In this document: positions 6,675-14,082 of the stretch, in pieces
How the letters are laid out: each line of letters opens with the position of its first letter
Numbering within the stretch: the stretch's first letter is position 1
Assembly (NCBI GenBank): GCA_002450255.1
Contig: DJYW01000108.1
Span: 1 to 16,528, forward strand
DNA: 16,528 nucleotides
Source of the DNA: Gammaproteobacteria bacterium UBA6968
Lineage (GTDB): Bacteria > Pseudomonadota > Gammaproteobacteria > Pseudomonadales > Azotimanducaceae
Direction of reading: 5' to 3'
Made by a program: the position numbers and the translations under genes
The notes under the pieces: model-generated
Seen by the model: the letters and a program-made list of their open reading frames with translations, nothing else
Told to the model about the DNA's origin: nothing
The model's database searches: none

Positions 6675-8167
6675 TGGCGGAAAATCATCAATGGACAGAC
6701 GCGAGTAGCTCTCACGACGCTACTCTGTTTGATCGCCCCAGACAGCGCGAAGGCAAAGTCCCGTTTCACGTTATGTTTTTACAGGGCATCAGCGCACTCC
6801 CGGGCCAGCATAAAGATTGGGCGTTCAATACGCTGTTGCTGTTGTTTTACTCACAAGTGTTGGGCTTGCCGGCGACCTATGTTTCCGGGATTCTCGCGAT
6901 TGCTCTGGTTTTTGATGCGGTTTCAGATCCGGTGGTGGGAGCGCTGTCTGATAGTTATAAGTCTCGTTGGGGACGTCGGCATCCGCTGATATTATGCAGC
7001 GCTGTTCCGGTGTGCGTGTCTATGTATGCGTTGTTCTCGCCGCCAGAAACGTTGTCTGGCCTCGCCCTAGCCGCCTGGCTGCTGGTCGCAACGGTGGTCT
7101 TGCGCGTCAGCTTTACCTTTTTTGCTGTGCCCTGGGGCGCTATCGGCGCTGAGTTGTCCACGGATTATTCCGAACGGACCAAGGTCATCGCCTATCGTAT
7201 GTTTATCGGTGGATTTGGCGGTGTGATATTTATCGCTGGGATTTATGAGCTGTTCCCGGCATCAGACGAATATGCGAATGGTCTGTTTAACGCGTCCAAC
7301 TATCAGGGATTTGCGATTGTTATCGCAGCCCTGATGTTGTTGTGGTCGCTGTTGTCTGGGCTTACTACGCTGAATCAGGTCAAGTATCTGCCGCAGCCTA
7401 AATCGCGAGTTCCTACCGTGACTTTTCCGGAGCTATTGGCGCGTCTGCGCGACGGATTGAGCAACCCAAACTTTCGCGTGCTGTTTGTTGCAACGCTGAT
7501 TATTTCGTCTGCTATCGGTACGGGCCTGGTATTCGATACTTATATGAATACGTTCTTTTGGGAATTTGGCCCCGACGAGTTGCGATGGTTTGGTCTGTCC
7601 TTTTTGGGAATGGCAGTGGCTATTTTCACCATCGTGCCTTTGCAACAACGCTTTGAAAAACGCGACATTCTGTTGTTTTGTCTTGTGGTTATGACGTTTT
7701 TACAAATTTCCAAAGTGGCGCTCCGTTTTGGCGGACTGCTGCCGCCGAATGGAGATCCATTGCTACTCCCAATTCTTGTTAGTCATACATGTTTGCTGGC
7801 TTTCTTTGGGTTTGTTGTTTTAATGATGTACGCCTCTATGATCGCCGATGTAGCTGATGAACAGGAGCTGCAAAATGGGCTGCGGCAGGAAGGCGTCTTC
7901 TCCGGCGGTATCAGCTTATCAGGAAAATTTACGTCGGGTTTCGGGCTAATCCTTGGCGGTATCTTGCTCGAACACGCGATTCAGATGCCAACTGGATTAA
8001 CGCCCGGAGACGTTGATGGCGGGATCTTGTTTAAGCTCGCCATTACAGATGGGATTATCGTTCCCGCGCTGAACCTGGTGCCACTTATGCTGCTACTCCG
8101 CTATACCCTGACGCGAGATAGGGTGGCGGAAATTCAAGAGGTGCTGCAGGCGCGTCGTGCGGTTTAG
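6674..8167 (+). CDS. MFS transporter, GPH/MelB-type sugar:cation symporter family
   Basis: This 497-residue polytopic membrane protein matches the glycoside-pentoside-hexuronide:cation symporter (GPH, MelB-like) family. The diagnostic segment is at residues 81-104: D81 and D85 in FDAVSDPVVGALSD correspond to the cation-site Asp residues of MelB, followed by the loop KSRWGRRHP. About twelve hydrophobic segments are visible, with a short cytoplasmic N-terminus (about 30 residues). The ATG overlaps the PhyH stop codon, so expression should be coupled. Despite the family name, GPH relatives in proteobacteria also carry non-sugar substrates, so the cargo is best guessed from the PhyH partner and remains unknown. 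It is the last gene of its unit, ending 59 bp before a gene read from the other strand. Confidence 0.88.
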   Translation: MAENHQWTDASSSHDATLFDRPRQREGKVPFHVMFLQGISALPGQHKDWAFNTLLLLFYSQVLGLPATYVSGILAIALVFDAVSDPVVGALSDSYKSRWGRRHPLILCSAVPVCVSMYALFSPPETLSGLALAAWLLVATVVLRVSFTFFAVPWGAIGAELSTDYSERTKVIAYRMFIGGFGGVIFIAGIYELFPASDEYANGLFNASNYQGFAIVIAALMLLWSLLSGLTTLNQVKYLPQPKSRVPTVTFPELLARLRDGLSNPNFRVLFVATLIISSAIGTGLVFDTYMNTFFWEFGPDELRWFGLSFLGMAVAIFTIVPLQQRFEKRDILLFCLVVMTFLQISKVALRFGGLLPPNGDPLLLPILVSHTCLLAFFGFVVLMMYASMIADVADEQELQNGLRQEGVFSGGISLSGKFTSGFGLILGGILLEHAIQMPTGLTPGDVDGGILFKLAITDGIIVPALNLVPLMLLLRYTLTRDRVAEIQEVLQARRAV

Positions 8168-8177
8168 TCGGTATATA

Positions 8178-8227
8178 CACTGAGTGCGTCTTGTCTCGAC
8201 AGACATTAGCTTAGTGTTATAGCTAAT
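8178..8227. terminator. Possible bidirectional hairpin between convergent genes
   Basis: The short convergent gap holds a long imperfect hairpin: CACTGAG (8178-8184) with CTTAGTG (8210-8216), one G-U pair, enclosing GTCTTGTC (8188-8195) with GACAGAC (8198-8204), one bulged base. A second perfect 7-bp repeat, ATTAGCT (8205-8211) with AGCTAAT (8221-8227), overlaps the first and is mutually exclusive with it. No strong T-run follows on either strand, so intrinsic termination is plausible but not certain. Confidence 0.4.
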
Positions 8228-9141
8228 TAACTTGCCAAGCGCTGACTGAGAAACTTAAGAAAGGCATCTTCATCCACCCACTCAGTGGCGCAGTCGATTG
8301 CGTTACCCTGGTCACTGACAACCGTTTCACCGGCGTCGTTTACTTCGATGTTGAGGCGTTCGATGGTGGTCCAGTCCGATGCGAAGGCGAGGTAGACGGC
8401 AACACAGTCGTAGAGAACGGAAGACTGTTTGTTGACGTCCAGATGCTCCGCTAGCGAGTTCATTCGCTTCCACTCTGCGATTTTTGCAAACCAGTCATAG
8501 TGGTTGACCATAATTGCTTTGTTGGTCTCCAACGGGCTGGTTGCGATGCGTTGGAAGTTTTCCCCGGACAGTACCGTGGTACCGCAGGTGTCGAGCGGGG
8601 TAATCAGCTTAGGCCAGGCCGCTTTGAATACCGCCTGGCAAGCTGCAATATCTTGTACGACGTTGAACTCGCGCATCGGTTTGGGTGCGCCTAAATAACC
8701 TCGTTTGATGCTGCCATGCATGCCAACGACGCGCGCATGGTTGACGATGTCCGGATTGGTTTGTAGGGCGGCGGCGATGTTGGTCAACGGGCCGATACAG
8801 ACCAAGCGAACAGCATCCTGGTGTAGCATGATGGTGTCGCAGAGTGCGCCGACGCCGTCTTCGTAAACGCGGCCAGGATAGTTGTCTAAGTCATAGTCAC
8901 CAAGCCAGTTCGCATGTGTTTGCGGATTAGGCTTGGTTGAGATGCCGAGGCCCACCGGGATGTCAGTACGTCCGGCTAGCGTCAGAAACTTCGCTACTAA
9001 TGCTGCTCGGTAACGAACCTCCCCACTACATACGGTAATCAGACGGACATCTAGTTCCGGACATTTCAGTAAAAAGCTCAACGCCCATATGTCGTCAACA
9101 TCGAAGCCAATGTCGGTATCGAGAATTACTGGAATTGTCAT
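8227..9141 (-). CDS. Inosine-uridine nucleoside hydrolase (IUNH) family protein
   Basis: A 304-residue member of the IUNH family, Ca2+-dependent enzymes that cleave the N-glycosidic bond of ribonucleosides. The N-terminal metal motif is DTDIGFDVDD (D8, D10, D14, D16, D17), the DTDxGxDxDD form found in divergent IUNH clades rather than the classical DTDPGIDD. Also visible are GPLTNIAAAL (117-126), the sugar-binding EFN (158-160) in REFNVVQD, and a C-terminal metal Asp, D245, in LYDCVAVYLA. The classical HDP/HDA motif is here YDC, so specificity may differ from ordinary nucleosides. No signal peptide. It starts 13 bp after the Coq4-like gene with only a weak AGG upstream, so it is probably expressed as part of that operon. 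Why a nucleoside hydrolase sits here is unexplained; salvage of a ribosylated intermediate is possible but speculative. Confidence 0.87.
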   Translation of the reverse strand: MTIPVILDTDIGFDVDDIWALSFLLKCPELDVRLITVCSGEVRYRAALVAKFLTLAGRTDIPVGLGISTKPNPQTHANWLGDYDLDNYPGRVYEDGVGALCDTIMLHQDAVRLVCIGPLTNIAAALQTNPDIVNHARVVGMHGSIKRGYLGAPKPMREFNVVQDIAACQAVFKAAWPKLITPLDTCGTTVLSGENFQRIATSPLETNKAIMVNHYDWFAKIAEWKRMNSLAEHLDVNKQSSVLYDCVAVYLAFASDWTTIERLNIEVNDAGETVVSDQGNAIDCATEWVDEDAFLKFLSQRLAS

Positions 9142-9154
9142 GCTGACGGCCTGC

Positions 9155-10090
9155 TTAGCTTGGTGACAGCTGTTCTAGCAAATCTGCCGGAAAGCTGCCG
9201 TTGAAAGCGTTAATGTCGTGCTTCGCGCGAACGCTGGCAATATCCATGTGCCACTCGTCTTCCCAATGAATATCCATAAACGCGGGCTGTTCCCGTCCGT
9301 GTTGCCAGGCTTCTGCCATGTTTTGCAAGAGCAAGGTAAATCCAAGCGGCTGCTTTAAATGACTTATAGTGCAGACTGTGCTTAAGAACATAGCCGAATA
9401 GTTGTGCCCGAATTGTGCCAACTGGAAGGCGGAGATCGCCATCTCGTGCAGGCTGGTGGTGGCGTACCCTGCGGTTAAATGCCAGATATCGTGCATTTGT
9501 AGTATGCGTGTATTGAGGTAGCGCATTGCTGGCGGCAATTGTTGCAGCCCAATGGCTTCTCTATCTAATACCTCCGCATCAAAGCCGTTATCAACTAACA
9601 TGCTGTATAAGGCCCGGGCAAGGCTGTCATCTGGCTGTGACGCTAGCTCATCTAAAGAAATCATGCTGGGCACCGCTTTTGTCGCGGCGCCTCGGGCACC
9701 GGGGTGCGTACTGGCTGCGGCTTCGGCCAAAACACCAAAGGTCGGGTTCACGGCGCCACCTAATTTGGCAACGGCTACGGTAATCGATGTTGCATTATAG
9801 CCCTCTTCCGGGCCTTCGATGGTGGCTGCGAAAGCGTCCCAAAAGGTATCCGGCAGTGGGGCCTCGGGTGCATCAATTGCAAGCTCGGGGCAGGACTGCT
9901 GCAGTTTGCCGGCACTGATGATGTCGAATACAGCGGTGATTGCACCAGGCGCGCTGAACGAACTCCATACCATAGCTCCGCAGACTTGCGCTTGTGCATC
10001 TGGATTGCCGTTCGCAGCGGCGGCAACAGCAGCATGCAGGGGTTCGGCTTGAGGTCGCATGGTGCGTTCTTTGATGAGCGTTAAATCCAT
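9155..10090 (-). CDS. Coq4-like protein
   Basis: This 311-residue protein carries the Coq4 signature. HDIWH (200-204) followed by E216 gives an exact HDxxHx11E metal motif, preceded by LPPAMRYLNTRILQM, as in Coq4 where an L.pG block leads to R..HD.WH. The C-terminus has WEDEWHMDIASVRAKHDI (276-293), matching the Coq4 ending (...W......VR...gI). Coq4 acts in ubiquinone synthesis at ring carbon C1, by oxidative decarboxylation. Here the first 110 or so residues are an extra Ala-rich part without a recognised domain, so it is a divergent member. The ATG at 10090 is supported by GAAGGA (10097-10102 on the complement), six bases away; M11 is a less likely alternative. It lies 80 bp after the FAD oxidoreductase gene and 13 bp before the IUNH gene, on one strand. 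No other ubiquinone gene is nearby, so a role outside ubiquinone is plausible. Confidence 0.83.
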   Translation of the reverse strand: MDLTLIKERTMRPQAEPLHAAVAAAANGNPDAQAQVCGAMVWSSFSAPGAITAVFDIISAGKLQQSCPELAIDAPEAPLPDTFWDAFAATIEGPEEGYNATSITVAVAKLGGAVNPTFGVLAEAAASTHPGARGAATKAVPSMISLDELASQPDDSLARALYSMLVDNGFDAEVLDREAIGLQQLPPAMRYLNTRILQMHDIWHLTAGYATTSLHEMAISAFQLAQFGHNYSAMFLSTVCTISHLKQPLGFTLLLQNMAEAWQHGREQPAFMDIHWEDEWHMDIASVRAKHDINAFNGSFPADLLEQLSPS

Positions 10091-10170
10091 ATTTATTCCT
10101 TCTTCTTGCTGGCTAATATTGCGTCATATAACCAGCGTTTGGCTCAGCTGCCTAGATCCCTTGGTTATTG

Positions 10171-11796
10171 TTAGGCCGCAGACGATCGAGCCACCGGTTC
10201 CGGCGCCTGTTGATCTGCATCCGCTTCGCTTATGTGTTGTATGTGCGCTAAGAGACTGTCGCGAGTGACGCCGAGATTCGGCCGTGCCTGGGCATTGCGT
10301 TTTCGTCCCCGCAACATGTAGGCCAAGATCGTGCGCCGGATTTTACTGTCGCGCAGGAAGTCACCGGGTTTTTCTACCAAATTAATTGTGCGCATGATGC
10401 CTCGATGCACGGCTAGATTGTGCCGAGCGGCAGCAGTTAGCGCATCACCGAATGCGAGTGCCAGCCAGTGTTTCCAGGATTTCGCCTGATGCAGACCGAG
10501 GCCAGAGCGCACGTTTGCCGCACGACGAATACCGCGTTTGTCTTCTTCTAGGCTGGCGTCATAGATTGGTCGAATTCGTTCGTGGCTTAGGATTTTAAAC
10601 TTTTCCGCACGAAGCCATGGATCTTGTTCGCCCGCCAGCACTTCAGCCAATAAATGGGCGTGTAGGGTGCCGGTGCTGCAGCCTCGTCCATACAACGGGT
10701 TAGTGCGGATTGCGGCATCACCCACTGCAAAGAAGTTCAGCAGTTTGGGTGCGTCTACATTAACGTAGTCGCGCCATACCGCATGAATCTGGCCGATGCC
10801 GAAAGGTTTGGTAGTGGGCTCGGCTTGCTTGCGACTGATCCATGGGCGTAAGCCAGGGATTTGCATGCAGATAGAGTCAAACTGGTCGCCATCTTTAATG
10901 GCTTCACGCAACGCATGTTCTTCGTTAGGCAAGCAAATGATCAACGCAAAGTGGCCGCTGTCGCCGGGAAAAATACCGTACTTCATAAAGCCCAGGTCGC
11001 CGGAAGCCGGCAGCGATGGATTACGCGGTGGTTCTTCAATACCGGGCAGCAATTTGTAGTGGCGTGTGTAGTAGACGATTTCCGCATCGTGCCGTTCTTC
11101 GACGACATTCGCCCCGTGAGCCTTAATCCAGCGATTAAATTTGCTGGACCGCCCGCTTGCGTCTATCACGATGTCCGCGCTGTGCTGCGTTATTTGGTTT
11201 TGCTCGCCGCGATGGGTTAACTCTAAGCCGGTGGCGAGTTGCTCGTTCTGATCATTGTGTTCGATTAGCAGGTCGGAGACGTAGACCTCATTTCGAATAG
11301 TGACTTCGGAGTGCGCCTTCACATATCGTCGCAGTACTGTTTCTAGCGTTGCTCGGCGACACATTAGCGTCCAAATCTTCGCGTCATCCGGCAGCGGTTG
11401 GTACTGCGCTTTAAGTTCTTCGGACAACGTGTCCACAAATGCCACCTTGCGCGCGCCAGCCGCAAAAAAGTCTTCCAGCAAATCGGGATAGTTTTCTTCC
11501 AGAACATTGCACATCAATCCTAGAAACGCATGAGGATGGCGGAATTGCGCAGCGCCGCGTCGTGGCCAGACAAAGAAGGCATCTTCCGTGCTGTCCTCTG
11601 GCGGCGGCGTGTCGCGTTCGAAAAGTGTCACATTAAAGCCGTTTTTTGCTAAGGCTAAACCCGTGAATAGCCCGCAAATACCGGAACCCACTATGGCTAC
11701 GGACGCCTTTTTTGGCGCAGCTGTTGCGGGCGATGCTGACGCTGACGTTGATGCGGACGCTGATGCAGGTGCCGTTGAAGCCTGAAGTAAGGTCAT
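10171..11796 (-). CDS. FAD-dependent oxidoreductase, class A monooxygenase/epoxidase type
   Basis: A 541-residue flavoprotein. After a 30-residue Ala/Ser-rich leader, the dinucleotide-binding fold starts with VAIVGSGICGL (33-43, GxGxxG) and the ribose-binding acid E60. RRGAAQFRHPHAFLGLM (79-95) resembles the Q.rH.H.ll block of epoxidase-like flavoproteins. DASGRSS (212-218) is the DG-type motif, and GDAAIRTNPLYGRGCSTG (359-376) is the second FAD motif. This layout fits PHBH-type monooxygenases, squalene epoxidase-like enzymes and related halogenase-fold proteins; the halogenase WxWxIP motif was not seen. The ATG at 11796 has GGGGAGA about 11 bases upstream. It opens a probable operon with the Coq4-like and IUNH genes, 207 bp after blh on the same strand. 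A hydroxylation or epoxidation role is likely; a carotenoid or aromatic substrate is inference from position. Confidence 0.82.
   Translation of the reverse strand: MTLLQASTAPASASASTSASASPATAAPKKASVAIVGSGICGLFTGLALAKNGFNVTLFERDTPPPEDSTEDAFFVWPRRGAAQFRHPHAFLGLMCNVLEENYPDLLEDFFAAGARKVAFVDTLSEELKAQYQPLPDDAKIWTLMCRRATLETVLRRYVKAHSEVTIRNEVYVSDLLIEHNDQNEQLATGLELTHRGEQNQITQHSADIVIDASGRSSKFNRWIKAHGANVVEERHDAEIVYYTRHYKLLPGIEEPPRNPSLPASGDLGFMKYGIFPGDSGHFALIICLPNEEHALREAIKDGDQFDSICMQIPGLRPWISRKQAEPTTKPFGIGQIHAVWRDYVNVDAPKLLNFFAVGDAAIRTNPLYGRGCSTGTLHAHLLAEVLAGEQDPWLRAEKFKILSHERIRPIYDASLEEDKRGIRRAANVRSGLGLHQAKSWKHWLALAFGDALTAAARHNLAVHRGIMRTINLVEKPGDFLRDSKIRRTILAYMLRGRKRNAQARPNLGVTRDSLLAHIQHISEADADQQAPEPVARSSAA
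11731..11766 (-). repeat. Degenerate hexamer repeat coding for an Ala-Ser leader
   Basis: Six GAYGYN-type hexamers (on the + strand) encode residues 11-22 of the FAD oxidoreductase as alternating Ala-Ser, with one Thr. The tract precedes the flavin fold and probably forms a flexible, disordered N-terminal tail. It is in frame, so gain or loss of units would change only the tail length. Confidence 0.75.
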
Positions 11797-12003
11797 ATTA
11801 GTATTTTTCTCCCCATACCAGGCCGAACTATAGAGGACCTATCGGAAATCGAAAAGTTTGATTTTGCGAGGGGTTTACCGATCTAAAATCCTAGTCCGGC
11901 CTAGCTGTTTAATCCGTAAACCGGCATACGAGCGCGGGTAACGTTGTAGGCAGCATGTCCTGCCGGATCGGTTTGCGGGATCAGTATGTTAGGTTGGCTT
12001 AGT
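11797..12003 (-). promoter_or_regulatory. Gap between blh and the FAD oxidoreductase gene
   Basis: This 207-bp gap on the - strand is long compared with the overlaps inside the crt operon, and probably separates two transcription units or holds an internal promoter. It contains the perfect inverted repeat GGTTTAC (11872-11878) with GTAAACC (11916-11922), enclosing two CTAG copies (11891-11894, 11901-11904), which could be an operator or a hairpin. On the - strand TATAGT occurs about 40 bases before the FAD gene, a possible -10 box, but its -35 partner is poor. No gene was seen. Confidence 0.35.
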
Positions 12004-12888
12004 CTAAGTTGTCGCGGTGTGCTGTCGGTTAAAGCGCCGATTGCCATAACTCACCAGCACCATATGTGGCACCGTCAGCGCCGCCAAAGTCACAAAGGTA
12101 TGTTTTACCAGCGTATCTTGAGTTTGCATGAGACCTTGCGCTAATGGTGTGGTGGAAAAGCCGAACCCCAGTGCCTCAGCCGTGACCCAAAGCACGGCCA
12201 GCAACACCGCGCCAGTTAACAAGGCGATTTCCACATTGCCGGGGTGCGCTAACCGGCCGCGCCAGACCGCTAAGTGATTGCGACTATGCAGCAGCGCGAA
12301 GTAAACCGTAAACGCAACTAATGCGCCGGCGGTAAGGCTTAACACGGTGTAGGCCGCGAGCAATGTGATCAACAACTGGCGATTAGGTGCCATAAATACA
12401 GCTAACCCAATGACGGGAAGGGCGATAACAGATAAGCCAGTCACCAACATCTGTGCCGCGCTGACATGGGTAAGCACGCTAAACCAATACAGCAGTGTTG
12501 CGGCGTCGGTGAGCGCGGGGGTGGCCAACAGCGCGGCGCCCCAACTCACCTGATGCAGCAATTTGCTGGCGGGCCAGTCGGAATCGCCGAAATGAATGGC
12601 TGAATAAAGTAGAAATCCGGCTAGCAGCAGGCCCGGTGCGGCTTGCCAAAGCACGATAACCAGCAATGCAGTCAGTGCATAAAGACCGCTGAGGCGCAGC
12701 ACGCGGCCTGCAAAAAGGTTACGTAGGATAACCAGATCGTAGGCACCGTGAGGTAGTCCAGCGAGTAAAATCAGCAGTGCGAGGCTGATGCTGGCGATGG
12801 CGTTTTGATAGTCGACCACACCGGCTAGTAGGCTGCCGAGCAGACAAGCGCCAAGGTATAGAGAAAATGGCTTATGCGCTGCGAGCAT
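12004..12888 (-). CDS. blh: Brp/Blh family beta-carotene 15,15'-dioxygenase
   Basis: A 294-residue integral membrane protein of the Brp/Blh family, which splits beta-carotene into two retinal molecules. Hallmarks: GLPHGAYD (44-51) with H47, IHFGDSDW (98-105) with H99, LLHSRNHL with H201 and H205, and VPHM with H275. The four histidines of the first three motifs match the pattern of iron-binding His residues in characterised Blh, including the HxxxH spacing. About eight or nine hydrophobic helices are seen. The ATG lies inside the last codons of crtY (17-bp overlap) without a strong ribosome binding site, so translation is coupled. It comes last in crtI-crtB-crtY-blh, the expected order of use. 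Retinal is normally made for a microbial rhodopsin; no opsin gene is inside the window. Confidence 0.9.
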   Translation of the reverse strand: MLAAHKPFSLYLGACLLGSLLAGVVDYQNAIASISLALLILLAGLPHGAYDLVILRNLFAGRVLRLSGLYALTALLVIVLWQAAPGLLLAGFLLYSAIHFGDSDWPASKLLHQVSWGAALLATPALTDAATLLYWFSVLTHVSAAQMLVTGLSVIALPVIGLAVFMAPNRQLLITLLAAYTVLSLTAGALVAFTVYFALLHSRNHLAVWRGRLAHPGNVEIALLTGAVLLAVLWVTAEALGFGFSTTPLAQGLMQTQDTLVKHTFVTLAALTVPHMVLVSYGNRRFNRQHTATT

Positions 12889-14074
12889 AGTCTGCGGCTT
12901 CGCGCAGGAAGGTGGTTTTTGGCAGCGCGGTCATGACCTGGAGATAATCGTGGGGGCCGGCTTGATCGCTCAGAAAACGGACTAAGCACGCCGGGTCTAC
13001 GCGGCTGAACAAGGCCAGGAAAATTTCTGGGGCCCGCTGCGGCTGTCGTTCTAAGAAGTTGACAAAGACGCCGTCGAACCATCGTGCGATTGCGTTGCGC
13101 GGTTGCGGCATAGCAGCTGCTAACTGTCCGTGTGACGGCTTGCTGTTGTGCATCCAATATTCGTTTTGTAGGTTCGCGCTAAATGCGGCGGCTTGGCGCT
13201 GCGCCTGTAGATAACAGTAACCGCTGGAAGGTTTAACCGTATCGCCGTGCAAGCCGAAGTTGCGGATACGCGATGCCGGATCGGTTCGCGCAGGTCGCGG
13301 ATGTTTAGCCATCGGAATGATGCCTTGTTCGCGACGCACCACTTGCCATCTTGTGAGGCCCAGATTGCGACTCAGGTAAGTTTCAATTTCATGCGCGTAG
13401 TGCTCTGGTGTCTTTAACGACATAGAAAAATGAGTGGTTTCTACCAGGGCGTGGCGCGGGCCATAGGGCAAGACGTAGAAAAAGTGAATGTCGTAGCCGT
13501 GGCTGGGCATAAAATCCATCAGCGTCACCACACCGGGATCGAAACAGTCGCTCTCGGTGGTAATTTCCCAGCCGACGAAATGCTGTAGCAGGGTATCGGT
13601 TGGAATAGCGCGAGGCCGTGTATCGAGCGCGAAATCTACTGCATATTGTTGCTCGCTGGTCCCTAGCGATAATTGGTTGCTGCCGTCGCGAACGCGCTGC
13701 ACGGTCTGGCCCAGGCGTAAATGCACTTGTTCACTCTGCGCAATCAAGTCGCGGGCAGTTTGGTAATAGGCGCCGCTGTCCACACGAACGTACTGCATAT
13801 GCGGATGTTCGCTGATATGACTCGCACCATTTGCGCTAACACGCCAGCGTTCCCAACGGTTCTTTATGGCGGGTTCAAACAGGGTTGGTTCCGTCTGCCA
13901 ATAGCACCAGGTTTTATCAGCGCTATAGTCGGTGCGCGGATCAATTACGATGGTTTTCGGTAGCGCCGTGGATGACCTTTGGGCGGCTTCGCTCAGATGG
14001 GCCGCAAGACTTAGGCCACTCATGCCAGCGCCGATAATGGCTAGATCGTAATCTGTTTCTAGAAAAGCAGGCAT
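12872..14074 (-). CDS. crtY: Lycopene beta-cyclase
   Basis: A 400-residue CrtY-type flavoprotein that cyclises both ends of lycopene to give beta-carotene. The dinucleotide-binding motif IIGAGMSGLSLA is at 13-24. Family landmarks in order: DTRP (151-154), QHFVGWEI (164-171), VTLMDFM, the catalytic-region LVETTHFS (210-217) in place of the usual FxEET/FVEDT, GIIPM (251-255), and GDTVKPSSGYCY (277-288) near the C-terminal part. Length is as usual (380-400). The start lies 8 bp after crtB; the only ribosome binding site is a GAGG almost touching the ATG, so coupling with crtB is likely. It overlaps blh by 17 bp. Product flow from CrtI to CrtY to Blh fits the gene order. Confidence 0.93.
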   Translation of the reverse strand: MPAFLETDYDLAIIGAGMSGLSLAAHLSEAAQRSSTALPKTIVIDPRTDYSADKTWCYWQTEPTLFEPAIKNRWERWRVSANGASHISEHPHMQYVRVDSGAYYQTARDLIAQSEQVHLRLGQTVQRVRDGSNQLSLGTSEQQYAVDFALDTRPRAIPTDTLLQHFVGWEITTESDCFDPGVVTLMDFMPSHGYDIHFFYVLPYGPRHALVETTHFSMSLKTPEHYAHEIETYLSRNLGLTRWQVVRREQGIIPMAKHPRPARTDPASRIRNFGLHGDTVKPSSGYCYLQAQRQAAAFSANLQNEYWMHNSKPSHGQLAAAMPQPRNAIARWFDGVFVNFLERQPQRAPEIFLALFSRVDPACLVRFLSDQAGPHDYLQVMTALPKTTFLREAADYARSA

Positions 14075-14082
14075 GCCTCAAT

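Noticed and set aside
10128..10168. Inverted repeat ATAACCA/TGGTTAT between the FAD oxidoreductase and Coq4-like genes, considered as a terminator
   Set aside because: The arms are only 7 bp with a 27-base loop and no T-run follows, so it does not support a transcription stop.
10796..11220. Open frames on the + strand opposite the FAD oxidoreductase gene
   Set aside because: They are antisense shadows of a gene with clear flavin motifs and have no start signals or domains of their own.
10171..11796. Flavin-dependent halogenase as the identity of the FAD enzyme
   Set aside because: The fold is related, but the halogenase WxWxIP motif was not found; a monooxygenase/epoxidase-type label fits better.
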